From positions 458,430 through 522,429 of the forward strand of contig JAOAEZ010000001.1 of assembly GCA_026416515.1 (NCBI GenBank): a stretch of 64,000 nt of DNA, in the 5' to 3' direction. Position 1 is the stretch's first letter. The number at the start of each line of letters is the position of its first letter. The notes under the pieces are model-generated. The model was not told the DNA's origin. It was given only the letters and a program-made list of their open reading frames with translations, and did no database searches. The translations under genes were made by a program, and so were the position numbers. The DNA is from Hydrogenophilus sp. (GTDB lineage: Bacteria; Pseudomonadota; Gammaproteobacteria; Burkholderiales; Rhodocyclaceae). Positions 16,072 through 24,901 of this stretch are shown piece after piece.

Positions 16072-17268
16072 ATGGAGGGATTTGCGTCGGCTCCCCGCGG
16101 CTTTGCCGATTTGGTGGAAAAGGAGCTGCGCGCTTTGGGCGCGGAGGTGCGGACAGTGAGGCAGACAGGGGTGGCTTTCCGCGGCGGTTGGGAGGTGATG
16201 ATGCGCGCCAATTTGTGGCTGCGGACGGCAGTGCGGGTGCTGATAGCGGTGGGGGAGTGCGCGCTTCCGCCGGCAGGGGGAGAAGGGGATAAAGCATACC
16301 TTGCAACCGGGAAAGGGAAGGAAGGGCGAGAGGGAGAGGTGCTCTATCGCTTGGCCCGCGAGGTTCCGTGGCAGCAGTGGCTGACGCCGGAGGATCGATT
16401 GCGAGTCGATGTGCGGGTGCAGCGACAGATTTTGGTCGATGCGGTGCCTTTTTTGGTGCTGCGGGTAAAGGATGGCGTGTGCGACGCGTTGCGAAGCTAT
16501 TATGGACGACGCCCGAGCGTGGATAAAGAGGAGCCGACTGCCCGCGTGGTTGGATTGGTGGAGGAGCGACGAGCGGTTCTTTTTTTGGATACGAGCGGAG
16601 CACCCCTTTTTCAGCGGGGTTTGCGGGTAGCCGCAGGACGCGCGCCGTTGAAGGAGCATGTGGCTTGTGGGATTTTACAACGGGTTGGATGGCAGGGGAA
16701 CCGGCCGTTGGTCGATCCCCTGTGCGGGAGCGGGACCTTTGTTCTGGAGGGGGCATTGTTGGCGTTAGGAGTGGCACCAGGGCTGTTCCGCTCCTTCGCT
16801 TTTGAGCGATGGCGGGGCGTACCGCAGGAGGTGTGGCGAGCGGTGCGCAGCGAGGCTGAAGCGCGATTGCGACGGTTGCCGCGGCTGCCTTTGCTGGTAG
16901 GAAGCGATGTGGAGGAGAGGGCAGTGGCTGCAGCGCAGCGCAATTGGGCAGCGTTAGAGGCAGCCATACAGCAACGGTTGCCAGTGGAGTGGATGGTGCG
17001 CGATGTTTCAGCATTGCGGCCGCCGCCGGGGAGAGGAGAGGGAGTAGTGGTGAGCAACCCGCCGTATGGAGTCCGATTGAGGATGAAGGAGGAGCCTGCA
17101 GTATGGTATGGCCGCTTTGGAAGGGCACTGCGCCGTTTTTCAGGTTGGCAGGCGGCGGTATTGTCGTTGGAGGAGCAAGTGCCGCAGTGGCTAGGAATGC
17201 GGCCGAAGGCTAGATGGCGGGTGGATAACGGAGGACTTCTGTGCAATCTTTTTTATTTCGAGTTTTAA
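16072..17268 (+). CDS. 23S rRNA guanine-N2 methyltransferase-like protein (RlmL N-terminal half type)
   Basis: A 398-residue class I methyltransferase. The N-terminal FAPRGFADLVEKEL-like start and the region to about residue 175 form a THUMP-type RNA-binding module. The SAM motif is VDPLCGSGT (214-222) and the catalytic motif NPPYG (329-333) is that of N-methyltransferases acting on guanine. It matches the N-terminal half of RlmL (m2G2445) and the stand-alone YpsC-like enzymes; the RlmK half is absent. A Gly/Glu/Lys-rich insert lies at about 70-90. ATG abuts the hemJ stop. Confidence 0.9.
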   Translation: MEGFASAPRGFADLVEKELRALGAEVRTVRQTGVAFRGGWEVMMRANLWLRTAVRVLIAVGECALPPAGGEGDKAYLATGKGKEGREGEVLYRLAREVPWQQWLTPEDRLRVDVRVQRQILVDAVPFLVLRVKDGVCDALRSYYGRRPSVDKEEPTARVVGLVEERRAVLFLDTSGAPLFQRGLRVAAGRAPLKEHVACGILQRVGWQGNRPLVDPLCGSGTFVLEGALLALGVAPGLFRSFAFERWRGVPQEVWRAVRSEAEARLRRLPRLPLLVGSDVEERAVAAAQRNWAALEAAIQQRLPVEWMVRDVSALRPPPGRGEGVVVSNPPYGVRLRMKEEPAVWYGRFGRALRRFSGWQAAVLSLEEQVPQWLGMRPKARWRVDNGGLLCNLFYFEF

Positions 17269-17559
17269 TAAGGCTTTAAATCGGAAGCCTATTCGTTGAG
17301 GTTATCGGTATTTACGCCTCTGAAAGGGAGCTCTTTTGTCTTGAGCGGGTTTACTTTCTTAGCCTTGTTTTAGTTTCTTAGCCTTGGCTTTGCCGCTTCA
17401 GGGGTCTGCGATGCCCCAGGCGCGATCGAGGCGAGACGTAAGAATACCGATTTGTTCGGCGCGATGAGGACCGGAATCGCTGCTTCTCTGGCCGGCGGGA
17501 GGATACGAGGTTTCGGAGTCGAGTCGCTGAATGAAGGGTCGGTGAGAGTTTTTAGCCCG
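17269..17559. other. Intergenic region between convergent genes; 13-bp direct repeat
   Basis: I see no credible gene in these 291 bases. A weak hairpin AGGCTT/AAGCCT sits at 17271-17290 after the methyltransferase. TTTCTTAGCCTTG occurs twice, at 17355-17367 and 17374-17386, a 19-base period; there are only two copies. The GA bias is lower here than in the flanking coding DNA. Minus-strand frames running in from lutC are shadows. Confidence 0.5.
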
Positions 17560-18252
17560 TTACGGGGTGAGAAAGAGGTGAACGTGTTTGGGACCGTGGG
17601 CGCCCAGGATGAGGGTTTGCTCGATGTCGCCCGTGCGGGATGGCCCAGCGATGAGGGTGATGGTTCGGGGAGGAGAGGGGGTAAGGTAGCCCTCCTGTCG
17701 AAGAAGGGCCCAGAGGTCTTCGAGGTGAGGGAGAATGCGGCGTTGCGAGAGGTGAATGAGGTGGTTTTCGGGGAGAAAGTTGTGGGTGTTGGGGTGGTCG
17801 GGAGTGGTGAGGAGAACGACAGCGCCAATTTCGGCGACCGCCGCATAGGCGTCGGTGAGGGTGGTGAGGGTGGAGGAGGAGGCCGGCCCGGCGGTAAGGG
17901 ACCATTCTGAGGGCCAGGAGAGGTGAAGGAGCGTGGCGCTGATGTGGGTGGGAGGGGGGAGAGAGTGGTCAAGACACCAACGGGCTACAGCGGAGGGGAG
18001 TTGCTCTTGATGGGAGAGGCGTTCCAGAGTGGCGGCGTGGCGGGTCCAGAGACGCTCCCAGTGGAGAGGAGGAGGGTCGGTGAGGGGGATGCGGGGGTGG
18101 GTAGGCGGGTGGAGGAGAGAGGAGGAGACGCCGTGGGAGGGGGAGAAAGCAGGAGGAGGGGAAGAAGAGGAGGAGAGGGGGGAGGGAGGGGAGAGGGAGG
18201 AGGAGCGAGCAGCACGAATAGCGGTGAGGATCGCGGTGCGGGGGTCGGTCAT
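17560..18252 (-). CDS. lutC: Lactate utilization protein LutC
   Basis: A 230-residue LUD-domain protein, third subunit of the LutABC L-lactate oxidation complex that feeds electrons from lactate to the respiratory chain. The C-terminal PSRTGDIEQTLILGAHGPKHVHLFL is the classic LutC ending and AAVAEIGAVVLLT the preceding strand. Start ATG 18252 overlaps the lutB stop by 4 bases. Residues about 15-50 form a Ser/Pro-rich stretch (SLSPPSPLSSSSSPPP) that is not usual in the family and is the translation of a 55-base homopyrimidine coding run. It is the last gene of the lut operon. Confidence 0.92.
   Translation of the reverse strand: MTDPRTAILTAIRAARSSSLSPPSPLSSSSSPPPAFSPSHGVSSSLLHPPTHPRIPLTDPPPLHWERLWTRHAATLERLSHQEQLPSAVARWCLDHSLPPPTHISATLLHLSWPSEWSLTAGPASSSTLTTLTDAYAAVAEIGAVVLLTTPDHPNTHNFLPENHLIHLSQRRILPHLEDLWALLRQEGYLTPSPPRTITLIAGPSRTGDIEQTLILGAHGPKHVHLFLTP
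18151..18205 (+). repeat. 55-base homopurine tract within lutC
   Basis: All 55 bases on the + strand are A or G, a simple GGA/GAG-like sequence, while the gene runs on the other strand. It encodes the Ser/Pro-rich insert of LutC. Mirror-like polypurine runs can form triplex (H-)DNA or be slippage-prone. Confidence 0.85.
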
Positions 18253-19691
18253 GGAAGCTTCTCCGCGCGGGAGGAGGAGGGAGGGTGGCGTTGCCAGAGT
18301 TCCAGAAAGGTGCGACCGGGAGGATTCGGGAGATCGCGGGCCTCCAGCCAGGGCGCTAGAGGGGAAAGGGAGCGCGCCCATCTTTTTCGGGCAAGGTGAG
18401 GGAGGAGACGAGCGAGGAGCCGTTCGAGGAGGTGATAGAGAGAGGGACGAAGGAGGAGATTGCGGGAGAGGGTGAGGAGATGGCGTTTGCGCGAGGGGGT
18501 AAGGCGGTGGCGGTGGTGGAGGTGGCGGAGGTGACGGATGAGGTCGGGGAGAGGAATTTGAACGGGACAGACTTCTGCACAGTGACCGTTGAGGGTGCAG
18601 GCATGGGGAAGGTCGGGGGCCGCATCAGGACCGAGGAGGAGCGGGGTGAGCAGGGCGCCGATGGGACCGGGATAGACCCAACCATAGGGGTGCCCGCCGA
18701 TGGCAGCATAGATAGGACAGTGGTTGAGACAGGCGCCGCAGCGAATGCAGCGAAGGAGCGGCTGAAAGGGAGTGCCGAGGAGCTGAGTGCGCCCATTGTC
18801 GAGAAGGATTACGTGGTAGTGGTGGGGGCCGTCAGGGTCACCCGGCCGACGGGGACCGACGAGGTAGGTGGTGTAAACGGTGGTGGGTTGTCCAGTGGCG
18901 GAAGGGGCAAGGAGACGGAGGTAGAGGGCGCTGTCTTCAGGGGTGGGGAGGATTTTTTCAACGCTAGCGAGGACGATGTGGGTGCGGGCCAGGGTGTGGG
19001 CAAGGTCAGCGTTGCCTTCGTTGGTGACGAGTAGGGCTTGCCCCGTTTCGGCGATGAGGAAGTTGGCCCCCGTGATGGCGACGTCGGCTTGGGCGTAATA
19101 GGGACGAAGTTGGGCGCGAACTTCGGCGGCAAGGGCAAGAGGATCGGGAGGGGGAGCAGTGCCGTGCGCGCGGGCAAAGAGTTCGGCGATCTGTTCGCTG
19201 GTTTTGTGAATGGCCGGGGCGATGAGGTGCGAGGGGGGTTCTTGGGCGAGCTGAATGATATATTCGCCGAGATCAGTTTCAAGACGGCGGTAGCCGGCGC
19301 GGTCGAGAATTTGGTTGAGCCCGATCTCTTCGGCAAGCATCGATTTGCTTTTGAGGATGAGGCGCGCAGCGTTTTGCCGAAGGATGGCGAGGATAATTTG
19401 GAGAGCTTGCTGGGCGTCTTGAGCCCAGTGGAGATGACCGCCAGCACTTCGGACCGCGCGTTCGAAGTGAAGAAGGTGTTCGTCGAGTTGGGCGAGAATT
19501 TGGTCTTTGCGACGGGCAGCGGCTGCTGTGAGTTCAGCCCAGTTGGGGATTTGGGAGAGGGCACGGGCGCGCTTGGCGATGAATCCGTCGGGGATGCGGG
19601 TGAGCGCCGCTTGCAGTAGGGGGTCGTGGAGGGCGCGATGGAGTTGCTGCCGAAAGCGACGAGGGGTGAGTGTGGGGAAGGAGGGGGTCAT
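18249..19691 (-). CDS. lutB: Lactate utilization iron-sulfur protein LutB
   Basis: A 480-residue subunit of LutABC. An N-terminal LUD domain (ILKSKSMLAEEIGLNQILDRAG, then DLGEYIIQLAQEPPSHLIAPAIHKT and ITGANFLIAETG) is followed by a two-cluster ferredoxin region: CIRCGACLNHCP (315-326) and CTLNGHCAEVCPVQIP (365-380), giving two [4Fe-4S] clusters. It probably passes electrons from lactate to quinones. The start overlaps the lutA stop by 4 bases. The extreme C-terminus is variable. Confidence 0.95.
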   Translation of the reverse strand: MTPSFPTLTPRRFRQQLHRALHDPLLQAALTRIPDGFIAKRARALSQIPNWAELTAAAARRKDQILAQLDEHLLHFERAVRSAGGHLHWAQDAQQALQIILAILRQNAARLILKSKSMLAEEIGLNQILDRAGYRRLETDLGEYIIQLAQEPPSHLIAPAIHKTSEQIAELFARAHGTAPPPDPLALAAEVRAQLRPYYAQADVAITGANFLIAETGQALLVTNEGNADLAHTLARTHIVLASVEKILPTPEDSALYLRLLAPSATGQPTTVYTTYLVGPRRPGDPDGPHHYHVILLDNGRTQLLGTPFQPLLRCIRCGACLNHCPIYAAIGGHPYGWVYPGPIGALLTPLLLGPDAAPDLPHACTLNGHCAEVCPVQIPLPDLIRHLRHLHHRHRLTPSRKRHLLTLSRNLLLRPSLYHLLERLLARLLPHLARKRWARSLSPLAPWLEARDLPNPPGRTFLELWQRHPPSSSRAEKLP

Positions 19692-20587
19692 GGGTGCGTT
19701 CCCGAGGGAGGAAGGGGAGCAACGGGGAACGGCGCGGCGAGAGAGACAGGGTCAGAGGAGGGAGAAGAGGAGGGAGAGGAGGAGGAAACGGAGGGGGTCG
19801 CATGAGTGAAAAGGTTAGAGGCGTGGAGAGGGCGAGAGAAGAGGTCGGGAGTGTGGATAGAGCCAGCAAGGATTTCAAGGATGTGATAGACGCGGATGGA
19901 AACCCCTAGACGCGAGAGACGACCACCGAGGTGGAGAAGACAGCTGAGATCAGGACCGGTGAGGATGTGGGGTTGTAGGTCAAGGATGTGGCGAATTTTG
20001 CGGTCGAGGAGGGCTTGGGAGAGTTCAGGGTATTCGAGAGAGAAAGTGCCACCAAAGCCGCAGCAGTGGACGGCGTCAGGGGGTTCGAGAAGGGTAAGAC
20101 CGGGGAGACGGGTGAGAAGTTGCCGCGGGAGCTCTTTGAGGTGAAGCATTCTGAGAGCGGTACAGGAGTCGTGGTAGAGAATCCGGTAGGGGGTGAAGGG
20201 GGCGGGGAGGTTTTGCGGACCTACCGCGTGATAGAGAAAGGTGAGCGCGTCGTGGGTTTTGCGGGCGAGGGCTTCGGCGCGGAGACGCCAGGGAGAACGG
20301 GGGGCAAAGAGAGAGGGGTAGTGGTGCCGGAGAGTGACCAGACAGGAGGTGGCGGGAAGGATGACCGTGGGGTAGGGTTCGAGAAGGGCAATGGTGTGCC
20401 GGGCGATGGCGCGGGCGCTGTCGAGGTCGCCGGCGTTGTGGTGGAGCTGCCCGCAGCAGGTTTGCGCAGTGGGAACTTCGATTTCCCACCCCGATTCCCG
20501 GAGAAGTCGAACGAGCGACCAGAGGAGATTGGGACGAATGGCGTTGGCAAGACAGGTGGTGAAGAGAGCTACCGGAGAGGAGTACAT
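19688..20587 (-). CDS. lutA: Lactate utilization protein LutA (CCG-domain)
   Basis: A 299-residue protein with two cysteine-rich CCG domains: TCCGQLHHNAG in the first and VHCCGFGGTFS in the second. These domains bind an unusual iron-sulfur cluster. LutA is the Fe-S subunit related to GlpC/GlcF and is the first gene of the lut operon. ATG 20587 was chosen because the TTG at 20650 lies in the promoter. After residue 262 there is a Ser/Pro-rich tail (SVSSSSPSSSPSSDP) not expected in the family, again from a GA-rich opposite strand. Confidence 0.93.
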   Translation of the reverse strand: MYSSPVALFTTCLANAIRPNLLWSLVRLLRESGWEIEVPTAQTCCGQLHHNAGDLDSARAIARHTIALLEPYPTVILPATSCLVTLRHHYPSLFAPRSPWRLRAEALARKTHDALTFLYHAVGPQNLPAPFTPYRILYHDSCTALRMLHLKELPRQLLTRLPGLTLLEPPDAVHCCGFGGTFSLEYPELSQALLDRKIRHILDLQPHILTGPDLSCLLHLGGRLSRLGVSIRVYHILEILAGSIHTPDLFSRPLHASNLFTHATPSVSSSSPSSSPSSDPVSLAAPFPVAPLPPSGTHP

Positions 20588-20621
20588 GAAGAATGAAGAG
20601 AGAGTTGAGAATACATCCGCT

Positions 20622-20650
20622 ACGATACCGAAGTGCTCGAGGTTTGACAA
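20622..20650 (-). promoter_or_regulatory. Sigma-70-type promoter of lutABC
   Basis: On the minus strand TTGTCA (20650-20645) and TATCGT (20627-20622) are 17 bases apart. Transcription would start about 28 bases before the lutA ATG. It lies in the 115-base gap to the divergent efflux adaptor gene, so regulation of the two could overlap. Confidence 0.55.
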
Positions 20651-20702
20651 GGTGGAGGTGCAAAGGGGGAGGGGTAAGGGAAGAGAGGGGTGGAGGCGGT
20701 GG

Positions 20703-21815
20703 GTGAGGGTGTGGGGGGTGGTGGTTTGGATCGGGTGGATAGGGGTGGGGATGGCAGCAGGAGGAGAGGAAGAGAGAAGCGTGAGAGGGGGAGGGAAGGG
20801 GGCAGAGAGCGAGCGAGCAGGGGAGAGGAGCAGGAGCGGAGAGCAGGGAGTTGCAGAGGGGGTGGTTTGGGCTCCTTGGCAGAGGGTGGTAAGCGCGCCA
20901 CTGCGCAGCGTGGCAGCGCGAGTGGTCGCCCGAGAGCGGTCGATGGTGGCCGCCGAGGTGGGGGGACGCGTCGCGGCGTTGCCGGTGCGGGTGGGGGAAC
21001 GGGTGGAGAAGGGGGCAGTGTTGGCGCGATTGGAGAATGAGTTGCTGCGGTTGGCGCGCGAGGAGGCTGTGGCAGGGGTGCGCGCGGCTGAGGTGCGGTT
21101 GGCTCAGGCGGTGCGATTGCGCGCCCAGGCAGCCCGGTTGGCCGGGCGAGAGGTGGTGAGCCGCGATGCCGAGGCGAGCGCCGAGGAGGGAGTGCGATTG
21201 GCAGAGGCCGAACGGCGGGCGCGCGAGGTGCAACGGGCAATTGCGGAGCAACGCTTGGAGCAGACCGTGGTGCGCGCGCCGTTTTCAGGAGTGGTGGTGG
21301 AGCAGTTGGTGGGGGAGGGAGATTGGGTAACAGCAGGACAGCCATTGGTGGTATTGGTGGGAGAGCGCGTGGAGGTGGTGGGGTGGGTTCCCGAGGAGTG
21401 GGTGGATGAGGTGCAGGTGCACGAGGGGGTGTGGATAAAGAGAAGAGAGGCAGAGGGATGCCCAGAGCAGAGCCGATTGCGGTTGTTGGGGGTGAGCGGC
21501 GAGGTTCGGGGAGGAGGAGTGGTGCAGGTGCGGTGGGCTCCCGTGTGTGAGGGATTGCAACCCGGCCAAAGCGGACGGGTGGTGTGGCAGGGGAGGAGAG
21601 GAGTGGTGCCTGGGAGGGTGGTGACGACGTGGCGCGGTAGGGTGGGAGTGTGGTTGCGATATGGGGAACGAGTGGCATTTGTGAGCCCGCGTTTGGGATT
21701 GCCCGGACGGTCGGCTGAGATCCTACTTCCCGAGGGGTGGCGAGCAGAGGAGACATGGGTGGCAGTGGAGGGCCATGGAGCGTTGGGATGGGAGAGGGCG
21801 GGAGAGGGACCGTGA
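20703..21815 (+). CDS. RND efflux periplasmic adaptor (membrane fusion protein)
   Basis: A roughly 370-residue HlyD/AcrA-type adaptor. A signal peptide-like start (MRVWGVVVWIGWIGVGMAAG) precedes a lipoyl-like half (VAARVVARERSMVAAEVGGRVAALPVRVGERVEKGAVLARLEN), a coiled-coil hairpin and the second lipoyl half (TVVRAPFSGVVVEQLVGEGDWV), then a beta-barrel. The start is uncertain: a GTG at 20703 with GGAGG at 20692 is preferred, but frames open upstream to 20391 through lutA. A Glu/Arg/Gly/Ser-rich stretch follows the signal. It overlaps the RND gene by 4 bases (GTGA). Confidence 0.85.
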   Translation: MRVWGVVVWIGWIGVGMAAGGEEERSVRGGGKGAESERAGERSRSGEQGVAEGVVWAPWQRVVSAPLRSVAARVVARERSMVAAEVGGRVAALPVRVGERVEKGAVLARLENELLRLAREEAVAGVRAAEVRLAQAVRLRAQAARLAGREVVSRDAEASAEEGVRLAEAERRAREVQRAIAEQRLEQTVVRAPFSGVVVEQLVGEGDWVTAGQPLVVLVGERVEVVGWVPEEWVDEVQVHEGVWIKRREAEGCPEQSRLRLLGVSGEVRGGGVVQVRWAPVCEGLQPGQSGRVVWQGRRGVVPGRVVTTWRGRVGVWLRYGERVAFVSPRLGLPGRSAEILLPEGWRAEETWVAVEGHGALGWERAGEGP

Positions 21816-24800
21816 GAGAGCCAGGTTGGTTGAAGTGGTTCGGCAACGCGCCGTTGGCCAATTTGGTGTTCGCTTTGGTGGTGGTTTGGGGGGCGGTGAG
21901 CTACGCGTTGATGCCGCGGGCGCGCGATCCAGAGATCAATTTCAATTGGGTGAACGTGTGGACAGTCTTCCCAGGAGCATCGGCGGAGATGGTGGCCCGC
22001 GAGGTAACCGAGCCTTTGGAGGAGGCATTGCGGAGCGTGGCCGATATCCGCTTCGTGGTGTCGACGTCGCGGGAGGGAATTTCGTCTATCTTGGTGCGGT
22101 TCGAGCGACTCGATCCGCCATCGTTCGATAAGCGATTGGCCGATCTACGCCGTGAGGTTTTGAACCGAGCAAGCGATTTCCCAGAGCCGATCAAAATGCC
22201 GCGGGTGCAGGAGATCACAACGTCCAATGGCTTTCCGACTGCGATGGTGACATTGTATGGACCCGTAGGGGGAGAGGTGCTGCGCCGCTTCGGGGAGATC
22301 GTCCGCCGAGAGTTGGAGGAGTTAGAGGGGGTGGACCGCGCGTTGCTGTTCGGCCAGCAGGAGCCCGAGCTGGCCGTGGTCTTCGATGCCGTGACTTTGG
22401 CAGGGTGGGGAGTGTCGCCAGTGAGCGTGGCCGACCAGGTGCGGGGATGGTTTCAGGAGTTGGCAGCCGGCCGAGTAACAACAGGGGAGGGGGAGTGGTT
22501 GGTGGAGGTGCGGGGAAAGGAGAACGAGGCAGAGGCATTGGCCGCCCTTCCAGTGCGCGTCGGAGGGAGAGAAGGGGAGATGTTCCAGCCATTGGGGTCT
22601 TTGACCGAGGTGTCGTGGTCGGCAGAGCGACCCCGCCATTCGGTGCGCTTTGCCGGAGAGCCCGCGCTTCTTTTTTCATTGACCAAAGAGACCGATGCCG
22701 ATACGTTGAGGTTGATCGAGCGAGTGCAGGCCTTTGTCGAGGAGCGAAATAAGAGTTTGGAGCGGGTGGGATTGCGATTGGCATTGGTGGATGATCCAAC
22801 CCATGAGACGCGTACGGCAGTGTGGGTAATGGAACGGAACGCCATCGCCGGGTTTGTCTTGGTATTGACGATCGTGGGGTTTTTTCTGGGGGGGAAGTTG
22901 GCAGTGTTGGTGGCACTGGGAATGGTCTTCGCGTTGGCGGGAACAATGGGAGTGGTGGCAGCAGCAGGGAGTACTTTGAATTTGACGGTGCTGCTGGGGG
23001 TGGTGATCGCGTTGGGAATGTTGGTGGACGACGCTGTGGTGGTGGTGGAATCGGTCCACGAGCGATTGGTGCGGGGGACGACGATCGAGAAGGCTGTGGT
23101 GGAGGGTTTACGCGAGGTGGGGTGGCCTGTGACAAGCGCCGTATTGACCACCATGGCAGCATTTCTGCCGTTGATGGTGCTTCCAGGGGTGCTGGGGGAT
23201 TTTTTGCGGGTAGTGCCGTTGGTGGTGACCGTTGCATTGGGGCTAAGTTTGCTGGAGGCTTTTTGGTTGTTGCCCGCCCATATCTTAGGGTGGCGAGAGG
23301 CGTTTACAGCAGGGAAGGAGCAGTGGCAGCGATGGCGAGCGTGCGTGCAGCGCCGCTTGCGTAACAGTTACGGCCGAGCATTGGTGGGGGCATTGCGCCA
23401 TCCGGGGAAGACGTGGTTGGTTTTGGGAGGAATCTTGGGGGGAGCCGCCGGCGTGGTGATGGGAGGATGGGTACAGGTGCAGTTTTTCGCTTTTGAGAGC
23501 GAACGGCTGTTCTATGTCCATGTCGATTTGCCCGTAGGGGTCCCATTGGGAGAGTCCCTGACGGTGGCAGATCGTCTGCGCGCGCGAATCACCAAGACTT
23601 TGCCGCCCGAGGAGGTGCGAGCAGTGGTGGCGATGGCAGGGGTGAAATTTACCGAGACCGAGCCCCTCTACGGGGATCATTTGGCTCAGGTGGTGGTGTC
23701 ATTGCACCCACGCCAGGAGGGGGGGCGAACTACGGAGGAGGTGGTGAATTCTTTGCGCCCGATCGTGATGGAGACAGTTGCACCGTGGCCAACGTCGTTT
23801 TTGGTGGTGAAGCGGGGACCACCGGCAGAGCGGGCAATACGGGTGCGCGTGCAGGGGGAGGAGGATGAGGCGCGAGAGGCAGCAGCAGCTTGGGTGCGAG
23901 AGCGGTTGGCAACCTTCCCAGGAGTGTTCGATGTGCAGGATGATCGCGTGGGCGGCCGACCGACAGTGCAGTTGCGATGGCGAGAGATGGCTTTGGCCGC
24001 AGCAGGAGTCGATCCGCTGACCGCCAACCGTTTGGCGGTGCTGCTGGCCGATGGAGAGTATGTGGGAGAGAGCCGCCGGTTTGGAGAACGCGTTCGAGTG
24101 GTGGTGCGGGGGCGTCAGGATGGTCTGCAGACGGTGGAGGATTGGTTGCGCTTGCCGGTGGTGGGAGGAAAGGGGGAGGTGACGACGTTAGGGACATTGG
24201 CCGAGGTAGAGGTGCGAACGTCAGTAGGGGCAATCCGTCGCTTTCAGTTTGTGCGAACAACGACAGTAGAGGCAGAGGTGGCCCGAGAGGTGACGACACC
24301 CCAGGCGGTGCAGGAGCGATTGCAGCGCGAGTGGCGTACCGTAGCGGCGTCATTCCCGGGAGTGCAGCTCAGTTTTTCCGGGGAGTTGGATGATGTGCGG
24401 GAGAGCTTGGAGGCATTGCAGCGGGTTTTGGCGGTGGGGGTGGGGTTGATTTATGTGATTTTGGCAGCGCAGTTCCGGAGTTACGCACAGCCGTTGGTGG
24501 TGTTGTTGACTGTGCCTTTGGCATTTGCAGGAGCGATTTTCGGTTTGGCTCTGCAGGGGTTGCCGTTGTCGCTGTACGCGATGTACGGAGTGGTGGCGTT
24601 GTCAGGGATCGCAGTGAATAGCGCGATTGTGCTGGTCGCAGCGGTGAACGATCGACAGAGCGCGGGGATGGGTCGATTGCATGCGGTGGTGTACGGGGCA
24701 CGCCGCCGTTTAGTGCCTATCGTGATTACGTCTACCACTACTATCGGGGGATTGTGGTCTTTGGCTACCGGGTTTTTGGGCCATTCGTTGTTGTGGGGAC

Positions 24801-24901
24801 CAGTGGCGTCGGCGATCGTATGGGGGTTGGGATTTTCTACGGCATTGACGCTGTTCGTGGTGCCGATGGTGCTGCTGTTGCTGGGAAGGGAGAGAGGGTG
24901 A
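21812..24901 (+). CDS. RND efflux transporter permease
   Basis: A roughly 1029-residue proton-driven inner-membrane pump of the HAE1/AcrB superfamily. It starts MREPGWLKWFGNAPLANLVFALVVVWG, a first helix, then a large periplasmic loop, and GMLVDDAVVVVESVHERL containing the paired Asp residues needed for proton relay. The second half repeats the plan. GTG 21812 overlaps the adaptor stop; ATG 21788 is an alternative. The outer-membrane channel (TolC type) is not adjacent. Substrates cannot be told; metal-type HME pumps have different relay motifs, so an organic substrate is more likely. Confidence 0.93.
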   Translation: MREPGWLKWFGNAPLANLVFALVVVWGAVSYALMPRARDPEINFNWVNVWTVFPGASAEMVAREVTEPLEEALRSVADIRFVVSTSREGISSILVRFERLDPPSFDKRLADLRREVLNRASDFPEPIKMPRVQEITTSNGFPTAMVTLYGPVGGEVLRRFGEIVRRELEELEGVDRALLFGQQEPELAVVFDAVTLAGWGVSPVSVADQVRGWFQELAAGRVTTGEGEWLVEVRGKENEAEALAALPVRVGGREGEMFQPLGSLTEVSWSAERPRHSVRFAGEPALLFSLTKETDADTLRLIERVQAFVEERNKSLERVGLRLALVDDPTHETRTAVWVMERNAIAGFVLVLTIVGFFLGGKLAVLVALGMVFALAGTMGVVAAAGSTLNLTVLLGVVIALGMLVDDAVVVVESVHERLVRGTTIEKAVVEGLREVGWPVTSAVLTTMAAFLPLMVLPGVLGDFLRVVPLVVTVALGLSLLEAFWLLPAHILGWREAFTAGKEQWQRWRACVQRRLRNSYGRALVGALRHPGKTWLVLGGILGGAAGVVMGGWVQVQFFAFESERLFYVHVDLPVGVPLGESLTVADRLRARITKTLPPEEVRAVVAMAGVKFTETEPLYGDHLAQVVVSLHPRQEGGRTTEEVVNSLRPIVMETVAPWPTSFLVVKRGPPAERAIRVRVQGEEDEAREAAAAWVRERLATFPGVFDVQDDRVGGRPTVQLRWREMALAAAGVDPLTANRLAVLLADGEYVGESRRFGERVRVVVRGRQDGLQTVEDWLRLPVVGGKGEVTTLGTLAEVEVRTSVGAIRRFQFVRTTTVEAEVAREVTTPQAVQERLQREWRTVAASFPGVQLSFSGELDDVRESLEALQRVLAVGVGLIYVILAAQFRSYAQPLVVLLTVPLAFAGAIFGLALQGLPLSLYAMYGVVALSGIAVNSAIVLVAAVNDRQSAGMGRLHAVVYGARRRLVPIVITSTTTIGGLWSLATGFLGHSLLWGPVASAIVWGLGFSTALTLFVVPMVLLLLGRERG

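Noticed and set aside
17355-17386. Two TTTCTTAGCCTTG repeats as a CRISPR or attachment site
   Set aside because: Only two copies with a 6-base spacer, and no cas or integrase gene near.
17370-17972. Minus-strand frame downstream of and overlapping lutC
   Set aside because: It is out of frame with LutC and shows no family motif; the true LutC ending is at 17560.
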